A stretch of DNA of 32,504 bases from an uncultured Lachnospiraceae bacterium (GTDB taxonomy: Bacteria > Bacillota > Clostridia > Lachnospirales > Lachnospiraceae): contig CAJUOE010000125.1 of assembly GCA_910587895.1 (NCBI GenBank), forward strand, positions 1 to 32,504, written 5' to 3'. Position numbers and translations under genes: made by a program. Shown here one piece after another: positions 23,194 through 32,364 of this stretch; the first letter of the stretch is position 1; every line of letters begins with the position of its first letter. The notes under the pieces are model-generated. The model searched no databases. It worked only from the letters and a program-made list of their open reading frames with translations, and had not been told where the DNA came from.

Positions 23194-24102
23194 TTAGTTG
23201 GCGTCTTCAATTTTGGATTTGCCCTTATCCTCCAGAGCTGCCAGTTCCTTCAATTCTTCCGGGGAAAGCCTGGAGTGGTCTCTTCTGCGTTTGGGGCGGA
23301 ATCGCAATTCGTCTACTTTGTATTCCCGGATCTCTTTTTCGTCGTCTAATTCTACGATAACTTTCACCGTCTGGCGCAGGATGTTGACGCTTTGAACCTC
23401 ACCTCTGAGGCGGTCGTTCGTTGTCACATGGTCGCCCACGCTCGGAAGGCGGCTGTTTAGATATTCATAGGTTTCCGCTTCATTTTTCAGGCAGCACATA
23501 AGCCTGCCGCAGACGCCGGAAATCTTGGAGGGGTTTAAGGACATATTCTGTTCTTTCGCCATCTTGATGGATACCGGGGCGAACTCCGATAAAAAGGTGT
23601 TGCAGCACAAAGGCCTGCCGCAAATGCCGATGCCGCCCAGAATCTTCGTCTCATCACGCACGCCGATCTGGCGCAGTTCAATACGCGTACGGAAAACAGC
23701 GGCGAGGTCTTTCACCAGTTCCCGGAAGTCAATGCGTCCGTCCGCAGTGAAATAAAACAAGAGCTTGTTGTTGTCAAAGGTATATTCTGCGTCTACGAGT
23801 TTCATTTCCATGTTACGTTTTTGTATTTTTTCCAGACAGATACGGAATGCCTCTTTTTCTTTCTGGCGGTTTTTCTCTTCTGTTTTCTCGTCTTCCGGCG
23901 TGGCAAGACGGATGACCGGTTTCAACGGCTGGATGACTTTATCATCCGGCATATCGGTGGGGGCAATCATGACTGTGCCGTATTCCACACCCCTTGCTGT
24001 CTCCACAATCACATGATCGTTTAAGGCAATCGTGAGCTTTTTGGGGTCAAAGTAATAAATTTTTCCGGCGGTGCGGAATCTGACGCCGACTACTTTTATC
24101 AT
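23194..24102 (-). CDS. ricT: Ric complex subunit RicT (PSP1/YaaT)
   Basis: This 302-residue PSP1-domain protein, with RicA and RicF, forms the FeS-containing complex that guides RNase Y in mRNA maturation and affects sporulation, competence and biofilm in Bacillus. The cysteines expected for cluster binding are present in CGRPLCC (161-167) and CGRLMCC (198-204). The start is the ATG at 24102, with AAGGAG ending eight bases before it; a TTG six bases earlier lies too close. holB ends two bases before this ATG and contains its ribosome binding site. Confidence 0.95.
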   Translation of the reverse strand: MIKVVGVRFRTAGKIYYFDPKKLTIALNDHVIVETARGVEYGTVMIAPTDMPDDKVIQPLKPVIRLATPEDEKTEEKNRQKEKEAFRICLEKIQKRNMEMKLVDAEYTFDNNKLLFYFTADGRIDFRELVKDLAAVFRTRIELRQIGVRDETKILGGIGICGRPLCCNTFLSEFAPVSIKMAKEQNMSLNPSKISGVCGRLMCCLKNEAETYEYLNSRLPSVGDHVTTNDRLRGEVQSVNILRQTVKVIVELDDEKEIREYKVDELRFRPKRRRDHSRLSPEELKELAALEDKGKSKIEDAN

Positions 24103-24104
24103 AA

Positions 24105-25094
24105 TCAATTCTCCTTTATTTTCATCAGCAGCAAATCCATGACCATATCAAAGTTTACATTGGCGTCCAGACGGCGTTTCGCTTTGTCCAATGATTTGAT
24201 GATGGTTTCAATTCCTTCGTATGAACTTTTGCTTGCCTGTCGTTTTATGTCGTAAACCTCGTCCTTGAAAATGAGGCTGTTTACATCTGAAGTTGCTTTA
24301 TATAGTAAGACGTCCCGATACCAGATCGTCATGATATCGAAAAAGTCGTTGATTTCAATTTTGTAAGCGCTGATTTCGCGCACAGCGTCAATCAATTCGT
24401 ACAGTTCCATGTCATTTACATGCTTTAAGAGCTGTACGGCGGAATTTTTAATCTCGCCAAAGTCCTCGGAGCGCGCAAGCTGGATGGCTTTTCCTACATT
24501 TCCCTGGGCAAATGCAATGCAGACGTCCGCCTGATAATCCGGTACCTGATAATTTTTAATCAGGAAATCTCGAATTTCCTGATCCGGCACGACCTTGATA
24601 TTCAGGGTCACGCATCTGGAAAGGATGGTGGGAAGGAAGGAATCAGCATTCGTGGTTAAAAGAAGAATAATCGCATAAGCCGGGGGTTCTTCGATTGTTT
24701 TCAGCAGGGCGTTCTGTGCCTGCTGGTTCATTTTTTCCGCTTCATTAATGATATAGATTTTGTAGGGTGATGCGTAGGGTTTGATGTCAATATCATGGTT
24801 GATCTGCGTGCGGATGTCATCTACAGAAATCGTATTCGGTTTTTCATGATGCAGGTAGATGATGTCCGGCTGGTTCCCGGAGAGGGCCTGTTTACAGGAA
24901 TGGCATTCCATGCAGGCCTCGGTCGTATGCTGTTCGCACTGCAACGCCATGGCGAAACTGTTTGCCAGCAGCATTTTCCCGGACTTATCCGGCCCGTTAA
25001 ATATGTAAGCGTGGCTTACTTTGTCCATGGAAATGGCATTCTGCAAGTGCTCTATAATCTGTTGATGTCCAATAATATTTGAAAAACCTGTCAT
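24105..25094 (-). CDS. holB: DNA polymerase III delta' subunit
   Basis: This 329-residue clamp-loader subunit starts at the ATG at 25094 (MTGFSNIIGHQQ), six bases after GGAG; upstream in-frame ATGs at 25118 and 25106 lack a ribosome binding site. It has a P-loop-like GPDKSGKM (34-41), a four-cysteine zinc module (Cys53, 61, 64 and 67), a conserved KIYIINEAEKMNQQAQNALL segment and LLTTNADSFLPTILSRC with the sensor/SRC motif. The C-terminal part is the expected helical collar. Overlap with ricT suggests one transcript. Confidence 0.95.
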   Translation of the reverse strand: MTGFSNIIGHQQIIEHLQNAISMDKVSHAYIFNGPDKSGKMLLANSFAMALQCEQHTTEACMECHSCKQALSGNQPDIIYLHHEKPNTISVDDIRTQINHDIDIKPYASPYKIYIINEAEKMNQQAQNALLKTIEEPPAYAIILLLTTNADSFLPTILSRCVTLNIKVVPDQEIRDFLIKNYQVPDYQADVCIAFAQGNVGKAIQLARSEDFGEIKNSAVQLLKHVNDMELYELIDAVREISAYKIEINDFFDIMTIWYRDVLLYKATSDVNSLIFKDEVYDIKRQASKSSYEGIETIIKSLDKAKRRLDANVNFDMVMDLLLMKIKEN

Positions 25095-25177
25095 AATTTT
25101 CTCCATTTCTGTAATCATGCAAACAAAAGAATCGGTAGTTCTTACATGATATTGTGTTTTGATGCCATTTATGTGAA

Positions 25178-25618
25178 TCAGGTGGAAACGTCCAGCAAAA
25201 GACCGCGGATTTCGCCTACTTTGCTTAAAATGGCGAGGTGGTCTTTCTCGTCTTTCACCAGTTCTCCGGCAAGGTCGTCTAAATTCTTATTCACCAGTTT
25301 CACAATGCCGTATACTCTGTGGCGTCCTCTTCTGTCCAGGAAATTCTCTCTGGAAAATTTATGAGAACGGTTGACAACTTCGTTTAAGAAATCTTTTACC
25401 AGTTCCCGGTATTTTTTCATGTCCCGGATATCCATGTGCTCGGCAAGCTTATCACCCTGTTTGGTGATATCTTCCATCATTCCGTTTAGTTTTTCCTGTA
25501 GTTCAGACTCTTCAATATGGCTTGCCAGGGCAAATTTAAAGCTGCCGTCGGATTTCTCTACCTGCTGGGGAGTTTCCACGGTCTGCGTGGGGGTAACCTG
25601 TTCAACTTTCAGTGCCAT
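25178..25618 (-). CDS. YaaR family protein (DUF327)
   Basis: This 146-residue helical protein has a variable, Gln/Thr-rich N-terminus. The conserved core contains MKKYRELVKDFLNEVVNRSH, RRGRHRVYGIVKLVNKNLDD and a C-terminal DEKDHLAILSKVGEIRGLLL. Its role is unknown. It lies directly upstream of holB, as yaaR does in B. subtilis, which supports the assignment. The ATG follows GGCAGGTGATTTC on the minus strand. Confidence 0.9.
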   Translation of the reverse strand: MALKVEQVTPTQTVETPQQVEKSDGSFKFALASHIEESELQEKLNGMMEDITKQGDKLAEHMDIRDMKKYRELVKDFLNEVVNRSHKFSRENFLDRRGRHRVYGIVKLVNKNLDDLAGELVKDEKDHLAILSKVGEIRGLLLDVST

Positions 25619-25709
25619 GAAATCACCTGCCTTTCAGTAATAGTATCGGTTTTTTTGTTTCAGTTGTAAAGTAGAAAATACTGGTGCAAAAAGAACGGTC
25701 CTGTTTATT

Positions 25710-26297
25710 TTATAAATGTTCCCTTATATAGGTAAGAATTTCTTTTATACACTGTGTAATGTCATTGTTGACAAAGGCGGTGGAAATGCCTGCACGTTGC
25801 AGATTTTCTGTGGAAAAGTCCTCCTCGTCTGCCAGAAACCTGCGGCATAGCTCTGTGTATTTCGGTTCTGTCTGCAACCGTTCCCGGTTCAGCGCCCGCT
25901 GCAGGCGTTCCCCGGATTCCAGCTCGATATACAGCGGAACCAGCAGGTCTGCGCCAAAGTATTCCTGCAATCTCAGGTAAGACTCCAGCGTACCGATGAT
26001 CAGGTAATGGTTGTCTGCCAGGTTGAGCTGATGGTCGTTGACGGTGAAATATTTCCAGAGGCCGTGCATCGTCTGGTAAGCGCGCAGTTCAATAATTTTG
26101 CCCTGACGCTCTAACAATTGCTGCTGCTCATCGGTTAGAAAATAATATTCCACGCCGTTCGTCTCACCGTCCCGGATCGGGCGGGTAGTATAAGGGACCA
26201 GCGTTTTCAGGGGCAGATTGCCATCAGACAAAATCTGTTTGTAGATGGTGTCCTTCCCACAGGCGCTTTTCCCCATTAAGCAAAATATTTTTCCCAT
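25710..26297 (-). CDS. Guanylate-kinase-like protein, divergent
   Basis: This 195-residue protein starts at the ATG at 26297 (MGKIFCLMGKSACGKDT). An open frame continues upstream for 45 codons across the promoter and is not coding. The P-loop is GKSACGKDT (9-17) instead of the usual GPSGVGKGT, followed by the GMP-site-like YTTRPIRDGETNGVEYYFLT (36-55). The canonical HG-x-x-YGT motif reads HGLWKYFT. The C-terminal half still looks like the NMP-kinase lid and core (LYIELESGERLQRALNRER). It may be a paralogue with altered nucleotide specificity. Its promoter at 26334-26362 probably also serves the downstream yaaR-rsmI cluster. Confidence 0.8.
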   Translation of the reverse strand: MGKIFCLMGKSACGKDTIYKQILSDGNLPLKTLVPYTTRPIRDGETNGVEYYFLTDEQQQLLERQGKIIELRAYQTMHGLWKYFTVNDHQLNLADNHYLIIGTLESYLRLQEYFGADLLVPLYIELESGERLQRALNRERLQTEPKYTELCRRFLADEEDFSTENLQRAGISTAFVNNDITQCIKEILTYIREHL

Positions 26298-26333
26298 ATG
26301 CGGTATCCTTGTCTCGTATGGTTTTCTTTTATA

Positions 26334-26362
26334 AGTATAGTATAGGCTGGAGGAAAATGCAA
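26334..26362 (-). promoter_or_regulatory. Promoter of the guanylate-kinase-like gene
   Basis: On the minus strand a -35 TTGCAT (26357-26362) and a -10 TATACT (26334-26339) are separated by 17 bases, 36 bases before the start codon. Confidence 0.75.
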
Positions 26363-26475
26363 ACAAAACAGTGTTTAGATGGAACCTTCTTCCGAAGGTG
26401 AATTTTTGTGCAAAATGCCGAAAAAAATGCAAAATCTATTGCCAAAAAGATAATATGGGTGTACCGTTTTTTGTA

Positions 26476-26621
26476 GGTATTGCACATATCATACCGGTGC
26501 AATACCGCTATTAGGTGTGCATTATAACCATAATGTATGCCTGCGCAAGAAATTGCAATGAGCAGTTTCTTCTTTCCATAAGGGGGACTCGTTCGCGAGT
26601 CCCCATCCTTATTTTATAAGG
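26476..26621 (+). ncRNA. Cluster of hairpins, candidate structured leader
   Basis: Five consecutive stems lie between divergent genes: GGTATTGCAC/GTGCAATACC (26476-26506); a 12-bp stem (26514-26541); AGAAATTGC/GCAGTTTCT (26548-26570); GGGGACTCG/CGAGTCCCC with a TTCG loop (26583-26604); and CCTTAT/ATAAGG (26607-26621). Stems 2 and 3 contain G-U pairs only if the plus strand is the RNA, arguing for transcription toward the surface protein gene. No known riboswitch class is recognised and no clear promoter is seen. The third or fourth stem could act in attenuation. Confidence 0.5.
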
Positions 26622-26689
26622 AAATATGATTGATGACAGGAAGGGAGGGAAACGGGTACGGGATAACATGTACCGTATATGGAAAAGAG

Positions 26690-26706
26690 GCAGCATTTTA
26701 TGCTGC
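26690..26706 (+). other. Hairpin in the leader of the surface protein gene
   Basis: GCAGCAT and ATGCTGC pair around TTT, followed on the plus strand by an A-rich stretch, so it is not a plus-strand terminator. It stands just upstream of the Shine-Dalgarno AAAGGA near 26720. Confidence 0.5.
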
Positions 26707-26735
26707 AAAAAAGAAAAAGAAAGGATGGTATTGGA

Positions 26736-29700
26736 ATGAGAAAAAGAACGACAAAAATTGCTTCACTTTTACTCAGCCTGGCGATGACGGTAACGATGCT
26801 GCCAACGCAGTACGTATATGCCGGAAACGGCGATGCGGGGGCGAGAACGCCAATGGCTGTGTCGGATGATGATGCAAAGCTGCCGGAGCCAATGGTTCAG
26901 TTTACGTTTGATGATGACGTAGCGACAGATGTTAAGGGTGTGGCGAAAGCGACCATAGGCGGAGGCACGGCAGAGGCTATCGAGGATGATGGCAGAGGCG
27001 ACAAGGTATTAAGCCTCAAAGACAAGGGATACCTTAAAATCACAAATAAGAATGACGATAAGAGTCCTCTGGCAGGAAAGAAAGCGATTACACTCTCTTT
27101 CTGGAGTAAAGGTTCGACGGCTACCTTTCAGGCTGGATGGGTATATTTCATAAGAAGTAGTTCTGCAACAACATCGTATGGAAAACAGTTTTACATAGCA
27201 TGTCAGGATGGCGGCGGCGCTGTTAATACGGAACGATATTGGGGCAATGCGGAGGCCGGTCGTGTAAATGGAAAGACAAATGCAAGTGGCTTTGATATAA
27301 ACAGCTGGAAACATGTAACGGTTGTTCTGGATGCCGAATCGACGACTGTATATGTCAACGGTGTTAAGAAAGCCGAACAGAAAGAGCAGAATAAAACCGG
27401 AGAAGCCGAAGGTGCCCATGTACTGGAAGACTATCTGACGAATGACAACGTGCTTGAAATCGGAAAGGGAGACTGGGGAGAAGAGTATTATACCGGCAAG
27501 CTGGATGATTTCACAATTTATGACAGTGCGTTGACGCCTGAACAGGTAAATGCATCATACCTGAATGAGGTGACATTGCAGTCAATGGGCGTATTTGCCG
27601 AGGGTGAGAGTGATTCGTTTGCTAGGACAAAGCTGACGCTGCCGGAAACGGTCAATAAGACTGCATTCGCCTGGACGTCTGGCAATACAGAAAAGATTGC
27701 CAATGACGGAACGGTTAAGGCATGGGACGGCAGTGAAGTGACGATGACGGCAACTGCCAATATTCCCGGCTATGGTTCCTGGAGCAGGGCATTTCCGGTG
27801 AAGCTGGCAAGAAAGGTTAAGGTCAGCTACACGCTGAAAGGCACGGATACTGCATTGAAAGAAGAGGTGGAGGAGTATTATAAATCCAGCCTGGATTCCT
27901 ATCCGTTAAAGGATGAAGATAAAGTCTGGAGCGATGCGGCAACGAAAAAAACGTATGTCTTGTCGCAGGCGGATTCTGCCCTGCAGATGGGTGATGGCAA
28001 GACGGAGGTTAAACTGGTCTATACGGAAGATGAGGTAGAGACCGTTTCGACACAGATTGCGCCTATTACCGTGAGAGTTGGCATGATACCACAGCTTCCG
28101 ACAACAGTCAAAGCCGTATTTACCAGCGGACAGGAACGGGACGTAGCGGTGGCATGGGATATGGACGCCATCAAAACTGCGTGCGCGACAGCTGGCAAGA
28201 AGACGATTACCGGCGGAGTTGGCGCAAAGTCAGTCACCGTAGAATTGACGGTGAAAGATAAGGAAGAATACCTTCTGGCAGGCTATTCATTTGATGAGGA
28301 AGATATCGAAAATGGCTGGGCGGACAGCAAGGGCGGCGCCAATGCTGTTCTGGACGGAACAGGGAAAGTGACAACTGTGCCCGGTTTGAAAGGCAATGCC
28401 GTAGAGCTTCCGGGAGGAGCGAAAGGAACGGCTGCCATTAAACTTTCGGATGACCTGTTCAAAACAGGGGAAGAGGAATATGCGGACGATTTCACGATTT
28501 CCATGTTCATCAAGAATCCTGGAAACGGTAATTCCTTTGCCATGTCCCTGCTTGGCGATACCTCCGACAATTACATTGGTTTTATCAACCGGACAGGAGG
28601 AAACGGAAATGCCGTACAGCTGGAGTGTAAGAAAAAGGATAGCGTATCAAGTGGATGTGCAGCAAATGGAAAAGCACTGACCGACGTATGGGAACATTTT
28701 GCGATTGTCGTAAACGGTTCTAAGGAAATTACCAAGATATACAAAAATGGTAAAGAGCTGGCAAGCGGAACCATGAGTTTCATGCCTTCTACGTTAAAGC
28801 AGCAGAGAAATTACCTGGGACGTGCGGAGTGGCCGGATAATGATTATAAGGGAATTTATGATGAATTTAAAGTTTACGGTGTAGCGCTTACGGATGAGGA
28901 AATTAAGTCCCTCTGTGACGAGGTATTATATACCGAGCAGATGAACAAGGCGCTGAAAGGGTTAGAGACCTTAAAGACGTGGGATGGCAAAGATGCAGAC
29001 CCAGCAAATCTGACAGACGACCTGAAACTTCCGGAAACAGGAGACGGGGATTCGGTAGCAATTACCTGGGAATCCTCAAACAATGATGTTATCAATGTAG
29101 TAACACCGGGAGACGGCATTGTCACACAGCCGTACGGAGAGGACGCTACAGATGCAGAAGTCACTCTGACGGCAACCATAAAAATCAGAGACTATGAAAA
29201 AACCGGGACAAAGACGTTTACGTTTAAAGTACCAAAACGTGAAGGGGCAGATTTGAAACCGTTGCGCCGTGCAATCGCTGCAGCGCAGCAGACCTATGAG
29301 GACGCAAAGCATCAGAGCCATATTTATGTCACAAGTTCGCTGAACGCGAAGAAAAAGGCAATTGATGATGCAAATGCCCTCTTAGAATCGGCAACGGCAA
29401 CAGACGAAGAGATTGCAGAGCTTATCAGCGAGCTGAAAAAACCGCTTATACTCAAAAATCTGGATGAGTTGAGCAGTCTGTTGACGGCATGGTATCCGCT
29501 GGATAAGGATGCCAAAGATGCATCTGGGAATGGGGCGGACGCTACGGCAGCATCATCCATTAACTTTACGAAGGAAAATGGTGCAGAACTGCCTGGATGT
29601 ACGAATAAAGATGATATCTTAAAAAATATCATTACACTTCCGACCGATAAATTAACGGTTACAGACCAGATGACCTTCTCCTTCCGGTTAAATTCGGCAG

Positions 29701-32243
29701 GAGGAAAGAACTTCTTTGGATTTGGTTCCATGTTGGCTGAAAATGGAAGCAATGCGCACCATCTTATTATGAGAAGTGAGCTGCAGGTATCCATGTCAAA
29801 TGATGGATGGAATGCACATAAGGGCGTTAATGCAACGATTACTCCAAATGAAGATCATGATGTTACCGTAGTGCTGAACGGGAAGTCCCTCACGCTTTAC
29901 GTTGATGGCAAGAAAGAAGGAACAGCAGCTACGGATTTAACGATGACAGAGGCATGGAACACAGAGGGCGGCAAGAAGTACGCATACCTTGGCAACTGTT
30001 CCTATGCGCATAATAATAACGAAAATGATATGGATTTCAAGGGTTCTGTCCGGGATGTCCGTATCTACAATGCAGCTCTTGAAGATGCGCAGGTAGCAGA
30101 GATTGAGCGTTACAGAGATACGCTTCCTATGTCATATGCGAAGGCAGATGTTATTGCGGCAATGGGAGAGCTGGGTGCAAAAGCCAATGCAGACGGCACC
30201 TATGCATTAGACATCATACAGACAACGGTTGATGAAGATGGCAAACTTGCCCTTCCGGCAAAGGGATACGGTGAAAAGGCAACCGTTACCTGGACAGCAG
30301 AAGGCGAAGGTAAGGACGCCATTGACATGGCAACAAATGTGGTAACCATTCCTGCGCAGGGCGCAGCAGCTAAAAAATTTACGCTGAAAGCAACTATTGA
30401 TATAGGTGGACAGACAGAAACACTGACATATGTATGTCGCGCATACTATAAGAACCTTTCACTTGATACCAGTGAACTGGATGCGCTGATTACAGAGATG
30501 AAAGCGTATAAGGAAACTGATTATACAAAGGCAAGTTTTGCAGCATTTACTGTCATTCTCAATGAAGTGTATGATGATGTACCGATGCTCAACAGCCAGG
30601 ACGAGGTTACGGCAGAGATTAATAAGCTGAAAAATGCAAAGAAGGATGTGCTGGTAAATATATCAGAACTTCGCGCGAAAATTGAGACACTGGAAGAGGA
30701 ATTTATCAGTCTGGATGAAAACCTGTATACAAGCGCAAGCTGTAAAGCATTTGAGGATAAACTGACAGCTGCAAAAGCCGTACTGGAAAAAGAGGATGCA
30801 TCAAAGAGCGAGGTGGAAGAGCAGATTTCCAAACTTCCGGCAAGTGCAGTTGATGCTCTGACCGTATGCGGCAGCAAGGAGGTTCTGGAGGAGGCCATTG
30901 CACAGGCAGAGGATCTGGCAGTATACAAAGACGCCTATAGCAACTGGGCAACCGTGGAGGCAGCCCTTCAGACGGCAAAGGAAGAATTAGATAAGAGACT
31001 GGAAAGCTACGCCGAGGCAGCTACAGCATTGAATAATGTAGTGGACGCCCTTGTGATCAAGGACGACCATAAACTGACAGAAACCATGAAGGAAGACCTG
31101 GATAAGAAACTGGCACAGGCAAAGGCAGAAAACCTCAAGAGCAGCAATTATACAACGGCAAGCTGGAAGACTTACAAAGATGCACTGGATAAATTAGAGG
31201 AAGTGCTTGGCGGCCAGAAAGTAACCAAAGACGAGGCCGAGGCAGCAGCTACCGCTCTGGAGGCAGCAAGGGCAGCGCTTGTTCCGGTAACGGCACAGGT
31301 GCCCACCGCTGTGAAAAAGCAGGAGTTCAATACGGCTTACGAGCAGGCAACCCAGGCAGCGTCCGGCATGAGACCGGAGTCATACACGACGGAAAGCTGG
31401 AACAGGTACCAGAATGCCCTGGCAGGAATGAAGGCTATTGCAGACCGCCTGGCAGCAGAAAAGAACAATGTTACCAAGGATGAGATTGATGGGGTAATTG
31501 CGGAAATGAAAGCAGCCACAGAGGCGCTTGTGCTGTTGAACACGGTAGACAAGAGTGCGCTGGAGGCAGCAATCGCAGGCTGCGCAAACCTTAAGGCAAC
31601 TGATTATATTGCCTCTACCTGGAATGCATTCCAGGCAGCATTAAATACGGCAAAGGCAGTTGCAGCCAAAGATGACGCTACACAGGCGGAAGTAGACGCT
31701 GCGCTGGCAGACCTGAATGCGAAGAAAGCCGCACTGAAGAAACCTGTGCCTGTAAGCAGCATCAAGCTTACTGCAGTCAACAAAAACATTATGGCAGGCA
31801 AGAAGACGACCGTAAAGGCAAACGTTGCACCTGCCGACGCAACAAATAAGGCGATAACGTTCAAGTCTTCAAATGCGAAGTTTGCAACCGTCAATCCTGC
31901 AACCGGCGTGGTAACTACAAAGAAAGCCGGAGCAGGCAAGAAAGTAACGATTACGGCGACCGCCAACGATGGCAGCGGCAAGGTAAGCAATAAGATTACC
32001 GTAAAGATTATGAAATACGGTGTGAAGAAGGTTTCCTTTAAGAAGAAAACCCTGTCCGTAAAGGCAGGTAAGAAGGTAACGCTCAAGCCGACCATTACGC
32101 TGACAAACAAGAAGGCAAAGAAGTCGCAGGTAAACAAGACTCTTTCCTATAAGTCATCAAATACAAAGTGGGCAACCGTAACAAGCAAAGGCAAGGTTAC
32201 CACGAAGAAGGCTGGAAAATGTCTGAAGGGAATTGATCAGTGA
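26736..32243 (+). CDS. Giant secreted LamG/FIVAR/Ig-like surface protein, C-terminus truncated
   Basis: This 1835-residue protein starts at MRKRTTKIASLLLSLAMTVT (ATG 26736, AAAGGA 10 bases before); upstream in-frame ATGs would precede the signal peptide with a basic tail. After a signal peptide (~1-29) come a LamG/concanavalin-like domain (~52-275), Ig-like segments (~278-505), a second LamG (~512-728), an atrophied Ig-like domain (~729-835), a FIVAR-like helical repeat, a third LamG (~919-1125), another Ig-like domain, and about six FIVAR-type repeats (~1240-1670, with patterns such as DYIASTWNAFQAALNTAKA). Two BIG2-like domains close the protein (~1670-1835). No catalytic domain, LPxTG or other anchor is seen. 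The last BIG2 domain breaks after TTKKAGK into CLKGIDQ and stops, so the original end is probably lost. A role in carbohydrate binding or adhesion is inferred. Confidence 0.88.
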   Translation: MRKRTTKIASLLLSLAMTVTMLPTQYVYAGNGDAGARTPMAVSDDDAKLPEPMVQFTFDDDVATDVKGVAKATIGGGTAEAIEDDGRGDKVLSLKDKGYLKITNKNDDKSPLAGKKAITLSFWSKGSTATFQAGWVYFIRSSSATTSYGKQFYIACQDGGGAVNTERYWGNAEAGRVNGKTNASGFDINSWKHVTVVLDAESTTVYVNGVKKAEQKEQNKTGEAEGAHVLEDYLTNDNVLEIGKGDWGEEYYTGKLDDFTIYDSALTPEQVNASYLNEVTLQSMGVFAEGESDSFARTKLTLPETVNKTAFAWTSGNTEKIANDGTVKAWDGSEVTMTATANIPGYGSWSRAFPVKLARKVKVSYTLKGTDTALKEEVEEYYKSSLDSYPLKDEDKVWSDAATKKTYVLSQADSALQMGDGKTEVKLVYTEDEVETVSTQIAPITVRVGMIPQLPTTVKAVFTSGQERDVAVAWDMDAIKTACATAGKKTITGGVGAKSVTVELTVKDKEEYLLAGYSFDEEDIENGWADSKGGANAVLDGTGKVTTVPGLKGNAVELPGGAKGTAAIKLSDDLFKTGEEEYADDFTISMFIKNPGNGNSFAMSLLGDTSDNYIGFINRTGGNGNAVQLECKKKDSVSSGCAANGKALTDVWEHFAIVVNGSKEITKIYKNGKELASGTMSFMPSTLKQQRNYLGRAEWPDNDYKGIYDEFKVYGVALTDEEIKSLCDEVLYTEQMNKALKGLETLKTWDGKDADPANLTDDLKLPETGDGDSVAITWESSNNDVINVVTPGDGIVTQPYGEDATDAEVTLTATIKIRDYEKTGTKTFTFKVPKREGADLKPLRRAIAAAQQTYEDAKHQSHIYVTSSLNAKKKAIDDANALLESATATDEEIAELISELKKPLILKNLDELSSLLTAWYPLDKDAKDASGNGADATAASSINFTKENGAELPGCTNKDDILKNIITLPTDKLTVTDQMTFSFRLNSAGGKNFFGFGSMLAENGSNAHHLIMRSELQVSMSNDGWNAHKGVNATITPNEDHDVTVVLNGKSLTLYVDGKKEGTAATDLTMTEAWNTEGGKKYAYLGNCSYAHNNNENDMDFKGSVRDVRIYNAALEDAQVAEIERYRDTLPMSYAKADVIAAMGELGAKANADGTYALDIIQTTVDEDGKLALPAKGYGEKATVTWTAEGEGKDAIDMATNVVTIPAQGAAAKKFTLKATIDIGGQTETLTYVCRAYYKNLSLDTSELDALITEMKAYKETDYTKASFAAFTVILNEVYDDVPMLNSQDEVTAEINKLKNAKKDVLVNISELRAKIETLEEEFISLDENLYTSASCKAFEDKLTAAKAVLEKEDASKSEVEEQISKLPASAVDALTVCGSKEVLEEAIAQAEDLAVYKDAYSNWATVEAALQTAKEELDKRLESYAEAATALNNVVDALVIKDDHKLTETMKEDLDKKLAQAKAENLKSSNYTTASWKTYKDALDKLEEVLGGQKVTKDEAEAAATALEAARAALVPVTAQVPTAVKKQEFNTAYEQATQAASGMRPESYTTESWNRYQNALAGMKAIADRLAAEKNNVTKDEIDGVIAEMKAATEALVLLNTVDKSALEAAIAGCANLKATDYIASTWNAFQAALNTAKAVAAKDDATQAEVDAALADLNAKKAALKKPVPVSSIKLTAVNKNIMAGKKTTVKANVAPADATNKAITFKSSNAKFATVNPATGVVTTKKAGAGKKVTITATANDGSGKVSNKITVKIMKYGVKKVSFKKKTLSVKAGKKVTLKPTITLTNKKAKKSQVNKTLSYKSSNTKWATVTSKGKVTTKKAGKCLKGIDQ

Positions 32244-32288
32244 GCTTATCCTGATTTACAGACAAGGCAAGACAGGCAGGTCGTACAC

Positions 32289-32322
32289 ACCAGATGGTTT
32301 GGGGAAGCCATCTGGTTTTTTT
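32289..32322 (+). terminator. Rho-independent terminator after the surface protein gene
   Basis: ACCAGATGGTTT and AAGCCATCTGGT form a 12-bp stem (one G-U) with a GGGG loop, followed by seven T residues (32316-32322). Confidence 0.93.
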
Positions 32323-32364
32323 AGAATATCCAAAGATTTGTGAGGTCGAATCAAGCCTCCAAAT

